This document shows positions 52,321 through 63,848 of a stretch of DNA of 64,000 nucleotides, in pieces. Numbering within the stretch: position 1 is the first letter of the stretch; the number at the start of each line of letters is the position of its first letter. The DNA comes from Chamaelirium japonicum (Eukaryota; Streptophyta; Magnoliopsida; Liliales; Melanthiaceae). Under the pieces are notes generated by a model. The model did not search any database, was not told the DNA's origin, and saw only the letters and a list, made by a program, of their open reading frames with translations. A program made the position numbers and the translations under genes. Where the stretch lies: contig OX393557.1 in assembly GCA_947650365.1 (NCBI GenBank), positions 50,910,472 through 50,974,471 of the forward strand, given 5' to 3'.

Positions 52321-52463
52321 GGGTCATGCTATGCTGTGGCATGCGGTACGTGCAGCACTGCAGCCGTCTGATGCACGTGCTGCATGCATCGCATGCACGC
52401 AGCGGTGCATCAGACGGCATGTGGTAGGTGCCGCACTTATCGCATGTCGCATTATAGCATTTC
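52321..52463. mobile_element. TA-microsatellite foldback element, family A copy 5
   Basis: GGGTCATGCTATGCTGTGGC on the left and CGCATTATAGCATTTC on the right, with GTCTGATGCACGTGCTGCAT inside. Followed by (CT)n (52465-52508) and (TA)n (52509-52577). Confidence 0.8.
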
Positions 52464-52483
52464 TGTCTGTCTCTCTTTCTTTT

Positions 52484-52577
<94 letters not shown>

Positions 52578-52581
<4 letters not shown>

Positions 52582-53799
52582 TAATGCTCGTATGCTTATC
52601 GATATACTGTCGCCTTCGGCAGCAACAACCACCTTTGACAGGAGGAAATCACCTTGTATATATGGAGTGTAGCGTTTGGAAGTTCTAGAAATAGGCTAAG
52701 AAATGACATTAATTAGTTTGCTCTGCGATGAGATACTATGGACCAACATCTATGTCTTCTCTTCTGCTTCTTATATATGGAATACCTTTGACTAACAAAA
52801 AAGAATACAATGATTACTCTGAGACATCCTAGAAAAGAGGAACACTGGGTGAAAGTTGCACCTATGCAAGCTGAACAAGTGACCAAATAGCAATCGTACA
52901 GGTAGCCTGTTTAAGGTGCAACTAGGTTGACTTCCGATCTGACATGAACCAAAGTAAAGACGACAGATGAAGCTCTCTCCTCCTCTTCTTCTTCTTCTTC
53001 TTCTTCTTCTTCTTCATACTTGTTGGATCTGGATCCAGCCCATGAACTCGACCCATTACCCGGCACAGTCCATTAGGATTGCTTGGATTTTCACTCTAAG
53101 CAACCAACAGTTTGGAGTGCAGGCCAATCAATCCGGTGGAGCCTCTATTTATAGAGGAGGGAGGGCATGATTCATGGAAGAGGTGAATCGCAGCAACGTA
53201 CGTCTGCGAGAGGTCCCAAGGTGAGGCGAAGATATATCCAAGGGTTCCGAGGAAATTTTAGGCGACAGCCCGGGGGAGGTGTTAGTGCGCCCCCCTCCCA
53301 CCCCATGGAGCGGAGGATCGAGGAGCCAAAATCCGAGGAGGTGCATGGCATCTCCCCTCGGAACCACTTCTTCTTCATCTTCATGACGCCCAACCATGCT
53401 CCACCTGCAGACGAATCCTTCGCCTCCAAAGCTACCCTCGCAGCAACCATTTACCATCCTCCAGTATAGACTCCCTCCCCAAGATCAAAGACGTGTTGTC
53501 CGACATCTTCAGGACGCCACCTAAACCGGTGTCCCTGCACCGAAGAAAATCCACTCCAGAAAGAAGGATTTAGATTATGTACTCTTTAAATCTAGAACAT
53601 GGCGACCGTCATAGAGTATATATCCGAACTGCACCATCAGATCTCACGTGATTAACGAGCATGGTTCCGGAGTGATGGACGTAGGAGATGTCAGACGTAG
53701 AGCACCAACTGCGAGAGGTGCAATGGGTCGTCGACGGAGGATGAACCGGAGCACAAAAGCGTGACAGATGATCAATTGGACTAGAGCACTGGAGCGTGA
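52578..53799. other. Unassigned DNA with a (CTT)n tract
   Basis: (CTT)n at 52985-53014. 52725-52905 resembles 49890-50575. Short open frames at 53150-53470 on both strands have no recognisable family. A GC-rich 53265-53310 patch (CCCGGGGGAGGTGTTAGTGC) is not a motif I know. Confidence 0.4.
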
Positions 53800-54434
53800 T
53801 GTGCGGTCACCAGAATGATGTTATACTCAAGTCGAAGAGAAGCGGGAGATAAAGTAACTCTACCAATATGAGATATAGGTAGACCAGCGCCACCGCCAAT
53901 GGCTCCGATATCCGGATACCAAGTGGAGTCATGCTGGCCAGCAAGATGCATGGCGCAAATGATTGGACGATGTCCTGAACGGAGGAAGAATAGGCCTCAC
54001 AATTGTTTGCCTTGTGATATGGATACCCGCACTTGTAGCAATAGACCGACGATGAATCGTCGGTAATGGGTGCAGCACGAACACGACCTCGACGAGTCCC
54101 GTAGAAAACCTCAAGTGAATGCCACAGAACTGCGTCAGATTCACAATGAATAACCTGCGTCACCTCATCCTCCGATGAAGAGCTGGCAAGCTAGGCATGG
54201 ACCATCTGATCCAAGCGTAGCCATGGGAGGACCACAGGTGAAGTGTCGTCGCCATCGGGACGAACCATGGGCGCCGAGAACAAGGACAAGAAGGCCATGG
54301 CAAGGCAGAACGGGAAGAACTTGCATCTTCCAAATAAGATAATTTGAGGAAGCGAGTTTGGTAGAGACTTCCTGACTAATCGCCTTTATGACCGGAAGAG
54401 ACGAACTCCCAGAGGTGTCGCTCATGCTGGACAA
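53800..54434 (-). pseudogene. Copia gag-protease remnant
   Basis: Starts MSDTSGSSSLPVIKAIS and continues KLASSNYLIWKMQVLPVL, the N-terminal gag motif of plant copia elements (K-L-x-x-x-N-Y-x-x-W-K). After a deletion it resumes with AVLWHSLEVFYG and a CCHC zinc knuckle CYKCGYPYHKANNC. Then in another frame come WYPDIGAIGG and GLPISHIGRVTLS, the protease region with an altered active site. The deletion removes most of gag. It precedes the primer site at 54530 with the correct polarity. Confidence 0.8.
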
Positions 54435-54518
54435 CCGCGTGGTGGTAGAAGCTATTTGAGAAGAGAGGAGAAGAGGGAGATAGGATCAGAGAAAGAGAAA
54501 AAAAAAAGAGACCTCAAA

Positions 54519-54530
54519 GCTCTGATACCA
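54519..54530 (-). promoter_or_regulatory. Primer binding site of the copia remnant
   Basis: TGGTATCAGAGC on the minus strand, directly after an LTR end TTTTTCTCTCA. About 85 bp lie between it and the gag start. Confidence 0.85.
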
Positions 54531-54640
54531 TGAGAGAAAAACAAAAAGGAAAGTGGAATCCAGAGATTTGGAGAAGAGAGCACACACAATCGTGAGCCCT
54601 TTCCATTGGTTATATAGATACTAGTGCATGTCCGTGCCTA
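54531..54640 (-). repeat. Partial 5' LTR of the copia remnant
   Basis: On the minus strand, CTATATAACCAATGG (about 54605-54620) is followed by a pyrimidine-rich leader and CTCTCA before the primer site. The upstream limit of the LTR is not visible. Confidence 0.5.
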
Positions 54641-55619
54641 TCGGCACTGTAATGGGCCGCCTTCGACGGCAACATACCCACCGGGCATCACCATCTCCAT
54701 CCCTACCGTATTCATTTTGCGACTGAAGGTCATCGGTTTAACCGTAGTTTTGGCTGATTCCTTTTTGTCTTTGTTTCATTTTGTGGTAAAAATATAATTA
54801 ACGCAAAGTTCCTTTTTGTGATAAAGTTAAATTAAAATAACCCGAACGGCCTTAGCATGTTATATAGATGTATGGTGTATCTTTACAATATGTAACCATA
54901 ATGAGTGAATCCCTCTAATAACATAATACTATATTTAGTCACAAGAATCAAGGAAATTGTTATGGAAGGTGAGCTGGAGATTGGGCAATCAATCAATTAC
55001 TTCTCATATGTTGATCTCAATAATAATCCGGAACCATCCAATCGGCCGGACGGGAATAACAGCTGTTGATGGCCGGACTCCGAACCATGGTGACCGTGGT
55101 TCGGGGCGACTAAGTTAAGGGCTTTATTTGTCATGACTAGGCGGTAATGAATTTGTCAACGAATAGTTTTGTTTTTCTTGGTTCATTTGTCAACGTATCG
55201 TATTTGTCAACACGTAAAGTTTTCTAATAAAAACCCAAGAATGAGAATTCTTGGGTTCGATTAACCTAATGCTGCATTGACCGAGCCGTATGACCTTTTT
55301 TTTTTTTTTCTGTTCTTAATAGATAGAGTTGTTTGTTGGTTTCGCTTTTCGTTGTTGGTGGTGTCCTACAGTACTAAAGTGTTGGTGCTTAAAATCTTGG
55401 ATAATTTTGTGTTACACCACCAAGTTTGATCTTTTTAGTTATGTTACACCATCAATTTTTTGAGTTACACCCGCCCTCCGTCTCTAAGCCATCTACGAGT
55501 CTTAGACGGGCCGAGCTGACGTGGATGAGTGCCGATAGCACCCTTGCTTTATGGATTAGAGATTTATGTGGTTCTTTATTAGCAACCCTTTATTTTGACT
55601 TTCACCCCCCAACTACTCC
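54641..55619. other. Unassigned intergenic DNA
   Basis: AT-rich with a T run at 55299-55309. No supported gene or element boundaries. Confidence 0.4.
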
Positions 55620-57190
55620 TTTAGGGCATGGAGTTGTTTTCGGATCTGAAGATTAACTTCCTTAAGAGTAATCTTTGCTTTATCGGCAGAGGAGATGTTG
55701 GTCAAGTTGTTGAGTTGTAGGGAAGCTTTTTTACCAAAGAAGTACCTGGGGATCTCAGTCAGTGACAAGGCTTTAAGGCGAGAGGAATGGGAGAAGATCC
55801 AGAATATTGAGGCGAGGCTCGAGAGATCTGGAAAGGCATGTTTCTCTCTACATGTGGGCGGCTTGTAGTATTGGTGAATGCGGTACTCTACCATTCCATC
55901 TTACTTCCTGGCCTTTTTTTACTTCCCTACATGGGTGATCGAGAGGATCGACAAGATAAGGAGATCCTTCTTTTGGGGAGGAGTCGGCAACAAAGGTTGG
56001 GCCTACAACCTTCTACGATGGGACCAAGTTTGCCTACATAAGGAACTCGGAGGTACAAGAGTCCTCAATCTCCTTCGTGTTAACATCTCCATGCTGGGAC
56101 AATGGTGGTGTAGGTTGCAACAGGATTCCACTGGTTCTTGGAGAGACATCCTACTAACAAAATACTTCAAGAGATTCTCACCTATCCAATCTAGGAGTAG
56201 AACGTTGGGTCGCATCTCATATTTTTGGTGATGGCTCCTAAAGGTGTGTGATTTCTACAAAGTGGGGATCATTCTTATGTTGGGAGATGGTTGTAGCATC
56301 AGATTTTAGGATGATGTCTAGCTTGGGGACATAACCCTTGGGAGCCTCTTTTCAACTCTCTTCGTTATGGATCAGTAGCAGGGGGTGTTCGTCCGCTTGC
56401 AAGCCCAGTTTGGCTGTACGTGGAGGATTATTGTGGCGGGTGAGACTGTTGTCTCCCCTTCCTCTAGGCAGACATCAGGAGCTTAAAGACCTAATGACGC
56501 TCCTCTCGGCGGCATACTTTTGCCGATAGTAGACGGAGTTAGATGGCGGTCCTCTTTGGGAGTTTTTTTCTGTAAATTCCTTTTACAGCAAGCTCCTTCC
56601 ATCTATCTAAATAACTCAGCCTTCGAGAGCTATCTGGAAGGCCAAGGCTTCAGTAAAAATTCAGATCTTCTCCCTACTGATGGCTAGGAATAACCATCTT
56701 ACCAAGTCTAACCATTTGAAGTGGAAGAACCAACATGTGACGGAGTCGATGTATACCTTTTGTAATGCTGACAAAGAGAGTGCATCCCATCTGTTACTTT
56801 GATGTCCTTTTGCTAGGTGGGTGTGGGATTACTTCGAGGTGAAGTATAAAATTGCTTCACACCCGAGGGGTTTGAAGGCCATGTGGAGCTCATGGCGCAT
56901 AAGATGGATTGCAAGGAAATCAGGCCACCTTAGGATATCCTTGCCAAGGGGATTATCTGGGTTCTCTGGCTAGAGAGGAACTTGCCCATTTTTAACGGCA
57001 AGACTTCGGGGGTGGAGGAGCTGTGTAAATAGGTGATTTCGATCTTCAAGTTGTGGATTATACCGTGGGTTGAGAAGTTTAGCGACAAAGCTAATACATT
57101 TTGTAACAAGATAATTTCTTGATTTTAGTATAACAAGTTGGGGCTGCCTGCCCCTCCCTCCTTTCATAGGGGTTCTCAAAAAATAAAACT
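55620..57190 (+). pseudogene. LINE polyprotein C-terminal region remnant
   Basis: Frames in order give KINFLKSNLCFIGRGDV-like residues near 55650, LPKKYLGISVSDKALRREEW (about 55727), WVIERIDKIRRSFFWGG and WAYNLLRWDQVCLHKELGG (about 55930-56060). This is the reverse-transcriptase thumb to zinc-finger linker of L1-type plant LINEs. The zinc-finger region follows in broken frames to about 57120, and an A-rich tail AAAAAATAAAAC lies near 57177-57188. The N-terminal catalytic part is absent. Confidence 0.75.
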
Positions 57191-57483
57191 TACTCTGTGT
57201 TTGAGCTCCATTGAAGAGCCCTAGAGCATGGCTTGAAGCCTCCATGTTGCGATGAGGCTTCATTGGAACCCAGTGTTGAAGCTTTAGACATGACTCGAAT
57301 TCGCCATTGAAACACTCTCATCATCAGTTGAAGATACTTGCATAACCTCTTCTATGTAATGTCAAAAGGCTTTTCATCATTTTTTGTATGACCCGGTTCG
57401 ATTAGGAAAAAACCGGATTCGGACAATAATATTATTTTATCTAAAATCCGGGTATCGGTCTGTCTAGATTGTTCGATTTTAAT

Positions 57484-58031
57484 TAGGGGTGCAACTTGGG
57501 TCGGGCAAAACCGAGAACCGACCCAACCCGGCCTAAATGGGTCAGGCTGGTTCGGATATTTTGACTAAATGGGTTGGTTTGGTTCTAAGTTTTGTGGACC
57601 TGACTAAATACAGGTCGGTTCCGGATTGGGGCTCAGGTAGACCCGACCCAACCCAAGAACCGAACTCATATATATCAGTCCACATATATAAGTCATGGGT
57701 TTGGAATTTTGGGCTCCATCACACTAGCACCCGATTAAAGGTTATTTGTTTGCTAAAATTGAACCAGCTACCAAGAGAACTCAACTGGTGGCTACAACCT
57801 AAACCCAACATGGACCTTTAGTTTGCTAGTAAATAGTCGATAATTGTTATTTTTTTAGACCAACTCCTAACCCGAGAACCGACCCGAACCAACCCGACCT
57901 TAGTGTGGGTTGGGTTGGTTCGGGTCTATACCCAAGTCGGGTTAGTTTGGGTTTCAATATGGTAGAACCGAACTAATTCGGTTCGGTTCCGGGTTGACTC
58001 AAACCCGAACCAAGCCGACCCAAGTTGCACC
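57484..58031. mobile_element. hAT miniature element, 548 bp
   Basis: Left TAGGGGTGCAACTTGGGTCG; right reverse complement GGTGCAACTTGGGTCGGCTT, missing its outermost four bases. Flanks ATTTTAAT (57476-57483) and GTTTTAAT (58032-58039) match at 7 of 8. The interior is repetitive GAACCGACCCAACCCG-type sequence like the element at 49001. Confidence 0.75.
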
Positions 58032-58230
58032 GTTTTAATCCAAGTCCAAGTTGACCGATTCGAAACTTTAAATTTTTCTTAAGCACTTCAAATATCCAAT
58101 AAGATTAGTAAGTAAGCTAACCACACCCCGCTCAAAGAAAAATTTCTTAAACATAGACTATAAAATAGATTACATTACGTCAGTAAGTTTTTATAACTAA
58201 AATTTTACTAATCTGAAATCTAAAACCTGG

Positions 58231-58233
<3 letters not shown>

Positions 58234-58278
<45 letters not shown>
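58234..58278. repeat. (GA)n microsatellite
   Basis: About 22 GA units with no adjoining foldback element or TA repeat. Confidence 0.9.
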
Positions 58279-58280
<2 letters not shown>

Positions 58281-59871
58281 CCCCGTAGATAGTTAATGGG
58301 AGGTGCTGGCACATCGGTTGAAACCTCAGTAATGGTTTTCTATATTGATTGGTTTATACTTTGACCAAAAACATTCCTCAGATAAATGTGAGTCCAAACA
58401 CGATCTTACTCTTGATTGTTTGCATACTTCCGTATAACCCTTGAAGATGTTGAAGAAGCCGTGTGCAAACGTACGTTCATTAGAATCGTGCGTAAGTAAC
58501 ACGTACAGTCATCGTTATAGTTATTTCTTCCATGAATTTTGCTTTATCGAACTTTAGGTTTGTGATGGTTTTGCACATGTATACAATTGTGTTTGTTTTC
58601 ACCATTTTGAGGAAGCATCTTGTTTTTAATTGAGTGCTTATCATTATCGTTGCATTCTCACATTAGCACGTAAGTCCAAAGCAAATTGGACTTAAACGAT
58701 CATCAGTCTAGGTGATCGAGTACTTGATGTATAGTGCAAAGGTGATAAGTAAGACATTGGATTATCACATGCTCTCAATAGCAGCGATGTCGGCGGCGAT
58801 GGTTGAAGTTTTTTGATGTTGGATTTTTTAAGCCAATGTGGAGATTGTTGAGTTTTTGCAAAAGTCATACCCAGATATATCATGCACTTGATGTTCAGAT
58901 CGTACGCACGACTTTCAGCTCGTGCATCGGATGAAAAATTGGCTAAAAATCCTGGAGAGATCAAGTGTGCACACAATGGGTTCATCATGCACACGACCTG
59001 GTTCTAGCTAGCAGCACGGGTTTGGATTGCAAGATTTCCTATTTTAGCAAGACAACTTTGGATTTTGGGTCTCCAATTAGTGTACGACGACCTACCATAA
59101 CCCTAGCTATATAAGGGGAGGGGGAGAAGGCTTGTTAGATAATTGGAGCTCAAGGCAGGAAAATCGTCGACAAAGGCTAAGGACGTGTTCGGAGATCGTT
59201 TATGAAAACGTGGTTCGTCGAAAAAGAAAGAATGATCCAGGGGGTTGGGCACTGCGCTCCCTCCGGGCTTTTAGAGGCTCAAGGCGATGATGACACGGTG
59301 TTCTTTTCGGTAGAGGATTGAGAGCGAGTCATGGATGAGGAGAGAATGGAAACTCGGTCTTGGGTTTGTCGCTTAGAGAACAGAGAGAGGAAGGAAGGTA
59401 GATAGAAAGAAGAAGAAGATAAAGAAAAGATGAAGTAAGAGGATGTGGCGTTCAGATCTTCTCTAGGTTCCTCGATGTCTACATCGGCTTCTACTTCGGT
59501 GGTGATTTCATCTCTTGGTGATCCTCCGGTAATCTCTGTGTATCTCTCAGGCGGGTGGTTCTCTACTTCGTGGGTCTAGTTGTGAGAGGAGCAAGAAGCG
59601 GATTTGTGGGATCCGCGCGATAAACGGTTTTCACTAATTGATTTATTTCTTGCTAGTAAATCGATAATGCAAGTTCTCGATTGCCTTTGAATCCGAGATT
59701 ATTTCTTGTTAATTGGTGCTTTGTATTCTCTATATGATTGTGCGATCTCGGCAAGGCTCCGATCCTCAAACTTCGAGCACCATTATGATGGCTATAGACT
59801 TCTACAGTACAAAAGATCAGTGTCACTGCAAGGCCGATTTTTCCAACACAAACAATCGATCACAAGACGAA
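58279..59871. other. Unassigned region with LTR-like features
   Basis: AGCTATATAAGGGGAGGG at 59105-59122 looks like a promoter and leader start, and 59150-59640 resembles an LTR-element leader (repeated CTTCGGTGG and CTACTTCGTGGG segments). No LTR pair, primer site or coding region was found to confirm this. Confidence 0.35.
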
Positions 59872-61230
59872 TCACAAACACAGAACAATTATAAATATCC
59901 TCAAATAATAGAAAGTAAATAAAAGAGAAAAGCACACACCAGAAGCATGAAATAACAACTTATGTGGTGTTGAGGAAGTCCACATATTAGTTCTGTGTGG
60001 CTCGCGTATTCTTCTGGCCTGCTGATTGTCTTCCACCTCTATCTCTCGCTGTACGCGCTTGAACATTGCCTCTAAGGTACTGGGAGGATACCGGATGAAG
60101 TCGGTGTAGACGTGGAGCTCTGGTCGGATAGCATTCTGGAATGCCAGCATGATGGCCTCCTCATTATGGGACCGACCGGTGAGATCAGAGTGCTCATTAC
60201 GAAACCTCATCGTGAAGCTCCTTAGAGACTCATTAGAGCCCATCTTCAGCCGGTAGAGTGTATCCAGCTTCTTTTCCGGCTTTAAGTTTAGCCGATAATG
60301 GTCCATGAAGATTTCAGCCAATTCTTTGAATGTGATCACCGTACCAATAGGCAGTGTGTAGTACCAGTCGAGGGCAGGTCCCTCGAGGCTTCCCGCAAAC
60401 ATACGGCAAAGAACATGGTTCTCATACTCGTAGGGCGTCTGGGCCTGCTTGTAGGCTAGGATATGGAGAGCAGGGTCTCCCTGGATGCAGTTGAACTTTG
60501 GCAGGCTCGGTGTTCGCCAACCCATAGGAAATGGTGTTGCAAGAACCTTGGGATGCAGTGGTCCCACCGAGGTGATTAGCTGCCTACGGTCTTGATGGCG
60601 GCATCCCACGTCGGCAGTATGCCTTAGTTGGTTGAGCAGCTCGCGGGCATCTGTTGCTTTCGTGTGCGAAGGGATAGAATGTCTAGTGGACCCTGTTGAC
60701 TGAGGTGATCCTTTTCCGCGATAGCTGGGCACACCGTTGACGTCGAGGCGATCCCACACCGTTTGCCTTGGTGCTTGTGTGGATACCTGACGCATCTCTA
60801 TACGCGGCACATGTGGTTCTTCAAGATGATGACTCACAGCTGGGCGAGTCCTTGGTTGGTCTTCATCAGTAGCTAGAGAGTTGTGGGCCACAACCCTCGC
60901 TCTTTCAGCCGCCTTCTTTAGGGAATCCCTCTCTTGCTCGAGGGCCGCATTCTTCTTGAGGAGATTTAGCAGCTGAAAATCAGCAGCCGAGATCTCATAT
61001 GTAACCTGAGGCTTGCTCCCTTGAATAGCGTGTTCTTTGCCAGATCGACGCCTCGGGGATGACGGGTCTCGCCGATCGCTGTGCCCTTCTAGATGGCTGC
61101 CTTGCGGCCCCAGCCGCTCCCGAATATTTCTTCGGTTGGTTGCAACCGAGACTTCTTGTTCTTCTTCGATCAGCATATCGTTTGTTCGTTCAGCACCCGC
61201 CTTTGGTGGGTTGGTGCTGGCCTTCACCAT
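59872..61230 (-). CDS. Ty3/gypsy-type gag protein without pol
   Basis: 452 open codons. About residues 85-115 form a likely coiled coil (LLNLLKKNAALEQERDSLKK). About 240-365 match the retrotransposon gag domain: YENHVLCRMFAGSLEGPALD, WYYTLPIGTVITFKELAEIF, LYRLKMGSNESLRSFTMRFR. The start MVKASTNPPKAG lies about 120 bp after a primer site (61351-61369). The last 30 residues are hydrophobic and unlike gag, so the frame has run past a truncation point near 59990. No zinc knuckle, protease or polymerase follows. An uninterrupted gag without pol fits a gag-only element or a recent truncated copy of a Tat/Athila-like gypsy element. Confidence 0.75.
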   Translation of the reverse strand: MVKASTNPPKAGAERTNDMLIEEEQEVSVATNRRNIRERLGPQGSHLEGHSDRRDPSSPRRRSGKEHAIQGSKPQVTYEISAADFQLLNLLKKNAALEQERDSLKKAAERARVVAHNSLATDEDQPRTRPAVSHHLEEPHVPRIEMRQVSTQAPRQTVWDRLDVNGVPSYRGKGSPQSTGSTRHSIPSHTKATDARELLNQLRHTADVGCRHQDRRQLITSVGPLHPKVLATPFPMGWRTPSLPKFNCIQGDPALHILAYKQAQTPYEYENHVLCRMFAGSLEGPALDWYYTLPIGTVITFKELAEIFMDHYRLNLKPEKKLDTLYRLKMGSNESLRSFTMRFRNEHSDLTGRSHNEEAIMLAFQNAIRPELHVYTDFIRYPPSTLEAMFKRVQREIEVEDNQQARRIREPHRTNMWTSSTPHKLLFHASGVCFSLLFTFYYLRIFIIVLCL

Positions 61231-61350
61231 CGAGCGTGTTGATGTCGGCGTGATGAAGGCGTTGAGGTTGATTTGGAGAAGGACTTGTGACTCGTCACCA
61301 CAAACTGAATAGGAGTCGGTAGAGGTGTGGGTAAGACCTCTATCGATATC

Positions 61351-61369
61351 CCACAGACGGCGCCAAAGA
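61351..61369 (-). promoter_or_regulatory. Primer binding site, TGGCGCC type
   Basis: TTTGGCGCCGTCTGTGGG on the minus strand, the kind of sequence that follows the 5' LTR in plant Tat/Athila-like gypsy elements. It lies between a candidate LTR and the gag start. Confidence 0.75.
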
Positions 61370-61370
61370 T

Positions 61371-61986
61371 TATGGGGGGAAATTTCCGAGCCGCCTTGAT
61401 CGGGTACCCCGCCCCACAGCCTTGATTGAATGTTGATGATTTGTAGAGAGAGAGATTAAAATTAGAGAGTAGAGACGGAGAGAGAGAGTAGAGAGTGTTG
61501 GCACAAAAATTGTTGACAGAGTTCGGCCTTACGACCTATGTCTCCGGGCGAGAGGTGCCACCTGATCTTCACTATAATATGAATATGGAGGGTTGAGCGT
61601 TCTCTCGACAGGCCGAGAGAAGCTTCTTACAATGTGTTTGCATGGAGCAATTGGAAGAGAACAAGAAGGGGAGAATTGAGCTCTGGCACTTGCTCTAGAA
61701 TCCTCCTCCTCTAATTGAATGACCAACCCCTTTCCTGGATGCCTTGGGGGTCCTTTTATAGCGCAGGCACGTGCCTGATATGGCAGTGATGATGTGGCGA
61801 TGATGATGTGGCACTGGTTCTGGGCCTCCTTGCTGGGCCCTTATTGGGCCGTTGTTCGGACCCATTAAGGGAGAGGGCTTGATCTGCGAGCCCCGTAGAG
61901 TGGGCCCATGAACCCGGGAGGGCTTACCCGCTTGGGCCGTTGCACGGGCCCATGCCGCTCTGATCCGGTCCGGTACAATTTTTACA
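61371..61986 (-). repeat. Candidate 5' LTR of the gypsy element
   Basis: On the minus strand it would start TGTAAAAATTGTACCGG (61986) and end near CCCCCCA, just before the primer site. CTATAAAAGG at 61752-61761 is a good TATA box in the right orientation. There is no second LTR in the window, so the boundaries are inferred from one copy. Confidence 0.5.
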
Positions 61987-62230
61987 CCCACAAGTTCCAC
62001 ATCGAAAATGGGGGCACAGCCCACTTTATATACCCGCTGTGAATCTCCCCTTACAACCCGGGTTTTAGGATGTGAGGGTATCCAACATGATATCAAAGCT
62101 GGGTTCATTATCTCCCTTCGAGTGTAGCCCCTTTCGATTGTGCCTCGCTCCGTGTGCTCCGCTTGAGCCCCAAACCCCTGCATGGAGCCTCCTCCGGCCC
62201 TCATGAAAGGCCCCTTTGTCTGTAATTGAG
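61987..62230 (+). mobile_element. TRIM-like LTR end with primer site
   Basis: CCACATCGAAAATGGG, CTTTATATAC and TTTTAGGATGTGAGGGTATC precede CCAACA, followed at 62088 by TGATATCAAAGC, a slightly changed initiator-Met primer site. The order matches the minus-strand fragment at 33277-33420. The gypsy LTR abuts it at 61986/61987, so the gypsy element inserted into or next to this TRIM. Confidence 0.6.
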
Positions 62231-63121
62231 CGACAGCTCAACAAGCAAGGTCATGATGAGTTGCACATCCTAGCTTCATCCCGGTCTTCTCGGTTTGCGA
62301 TGCCGAGGCAAGAATTCTCCGTCTCCGCCATCCGATCCGAAGTCGGAACCCTGCGATCATCGCTCCGCCGCATCGACACCCTTCTAGATCTCCAACCTCC
62401 ACGTCCATAGCATCTAAAATTGACCACAAATTGAGGGAGCCATCAATATGTTTGGGGTCTAGGTCTAGGTCAACCATGAGAGTTGATTCCGTGTTTGGAC
62501 CACTTGCTAACACGTACGGGTCTGGTTTACCACCGTCGAAGTTTCGATGCACCACCATCGACCCACTTGTTCAGCCATGGCCATCCAGCTCTCAGAAAAC
62601 GATGGGCAGAGCCGCTATTGAGCTAATCCACACGTGTGCATGGGTCTCCAGCATCAGGATATAGGTGACAATCTCAAACCATCCCTGCAGGCATTGGTCC
62701 ATAGTTTCTAGAGCTGGTCCCCATAGAGACTCTGGATCCATCTATCAGTCATATCTTTTGCATGAGTCCAGCCCTACTCGGCCGCTACACATGGACGGCC
62801 GTGATGCACCGAGCTCTTCTACTAGGTCAAATAGAGGACTGTTATGCATGTACACACCATGTATGCATAGCGCTGCATCTCGGCGTAAGATTCATGTGGA
62901 TGAGATCGATGCATGTAGCATGACGCCATGGTGACATCATGGTTGATTATCAGAACGAGTGCACCACTCGTATTCCACGACTCTTGCCGTTAGGATACAT
63001 AAAGCTTACGCTTACACTCATACCCGACGTGTATCCACAGCATCGCTCGGTCCAATATAACCCAAAAAAAAGATTTTTTTTTTCAAATTAATATTTTAAA
63101 TATATATAATTATTTAAATGC
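62231..63121. other. Unassigned DNA
   Basis: Moderately GC-rich with short open frames on both strands and no family I recognise. It could be the internal part of the TRIM-like element or a captured gene fragment. Confidence 0.4.
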
Positions 63122-63130
63122 CCTTATAAT

Positions 63131-63516
63131 GGGTAGGGATCGGCTGACCCAGCAATAACCCAGCACTCTTTGATCCACCTAGCTAGAGGTTTTAGAATGA
63201 GTGATTTTTTGTAGACATGTTGTCTATGGTATGTTGATCATCCTTACAAAAAATCAGCCAATTCTAAAACCTCTAGGTGTATTAAATGCGTTTTTCAAAA
63301 CAATGATTTTCGACTTTCAATTTTAACCGTTGATTTGAAGAGCGCCTTTGATGCACCTAGAGGTTTTAGAATGGGCTGATTTTTTGTGAGGATGATCAAC
63401 ATACCATAGACAGCATGTCTACAAAAAACCAATCCATTCTAAAACCTCTAGGTGCATCAAAGGGTGCTGGATTATTTGCTATGTCAAAATTTATTGGGTC
63501 ATCCGATCCTGACCCC
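63131..63516. mobile_element. Foldback element, family G copy 2, outside microsatellites, with 9-bp duplication
   Basis: Termini GGGTAGGGATCGGCTGACCC and, in reverse complement, GGGGTCAGGATCGGATGACC. Flanks CCTTATAAT (63122-63130) and CGTTATAAT (63517-63525) match at 8 of 9. The interior matches family G copy 1, including TTTTAACCGTTGATTTGAA and GAGCGCCTTTGATGCACC. Confidence 0.85.
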
Positions 63517-63569
63517 CGTTATAATTTATAATTCTTAAAAGTATCTTTTTGTTATATTCTAATTATCGT

Positions 63570-63848
63570 GGGTCAGCGTCGAAAAACATCCCGCCACATC
63601 GTGGTTTTTTTTTTTTTGAATTTTTTATAAACGTTGCATCGGGAATATTAATGTAGTGTTTAAAACACTGCATCCTAGATGCAGTGTTTATTTGGAATCA
63701 GGAGGCCCAACAAAACCTATTAGGGTTCAATAAAATGTTTTAAACTAAATACTGCAGTTAGAAAAACACTACATCCTGGATGCAGTGTTCATCGAAAATC
63801 CAAAAAATATCATAGCCGACATGACGTAGTGTTTTTCGGCGCTGACCC
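63570..63848. mobile_element. Foldback repeat with GGGTCAGCG-CGAAAAACA ends
   Basis: GGGTCAGCGTCGAAAAACA at the left and TGTTTTTCGGCGCTGACCC at the right are inverted. Inside, ACACTGCATCCTAGATGCAG and CACTACATCCTGGATGCAGT repeat a small palindrome. No target duplication and no coding. Confidence 0.6.

Noticed and set aside
53150-53470. Two 90-100 codon frames on opposite strands
   Set aside because: They mirror each other over a GC-rich patch and show no domain or neighbouring support.
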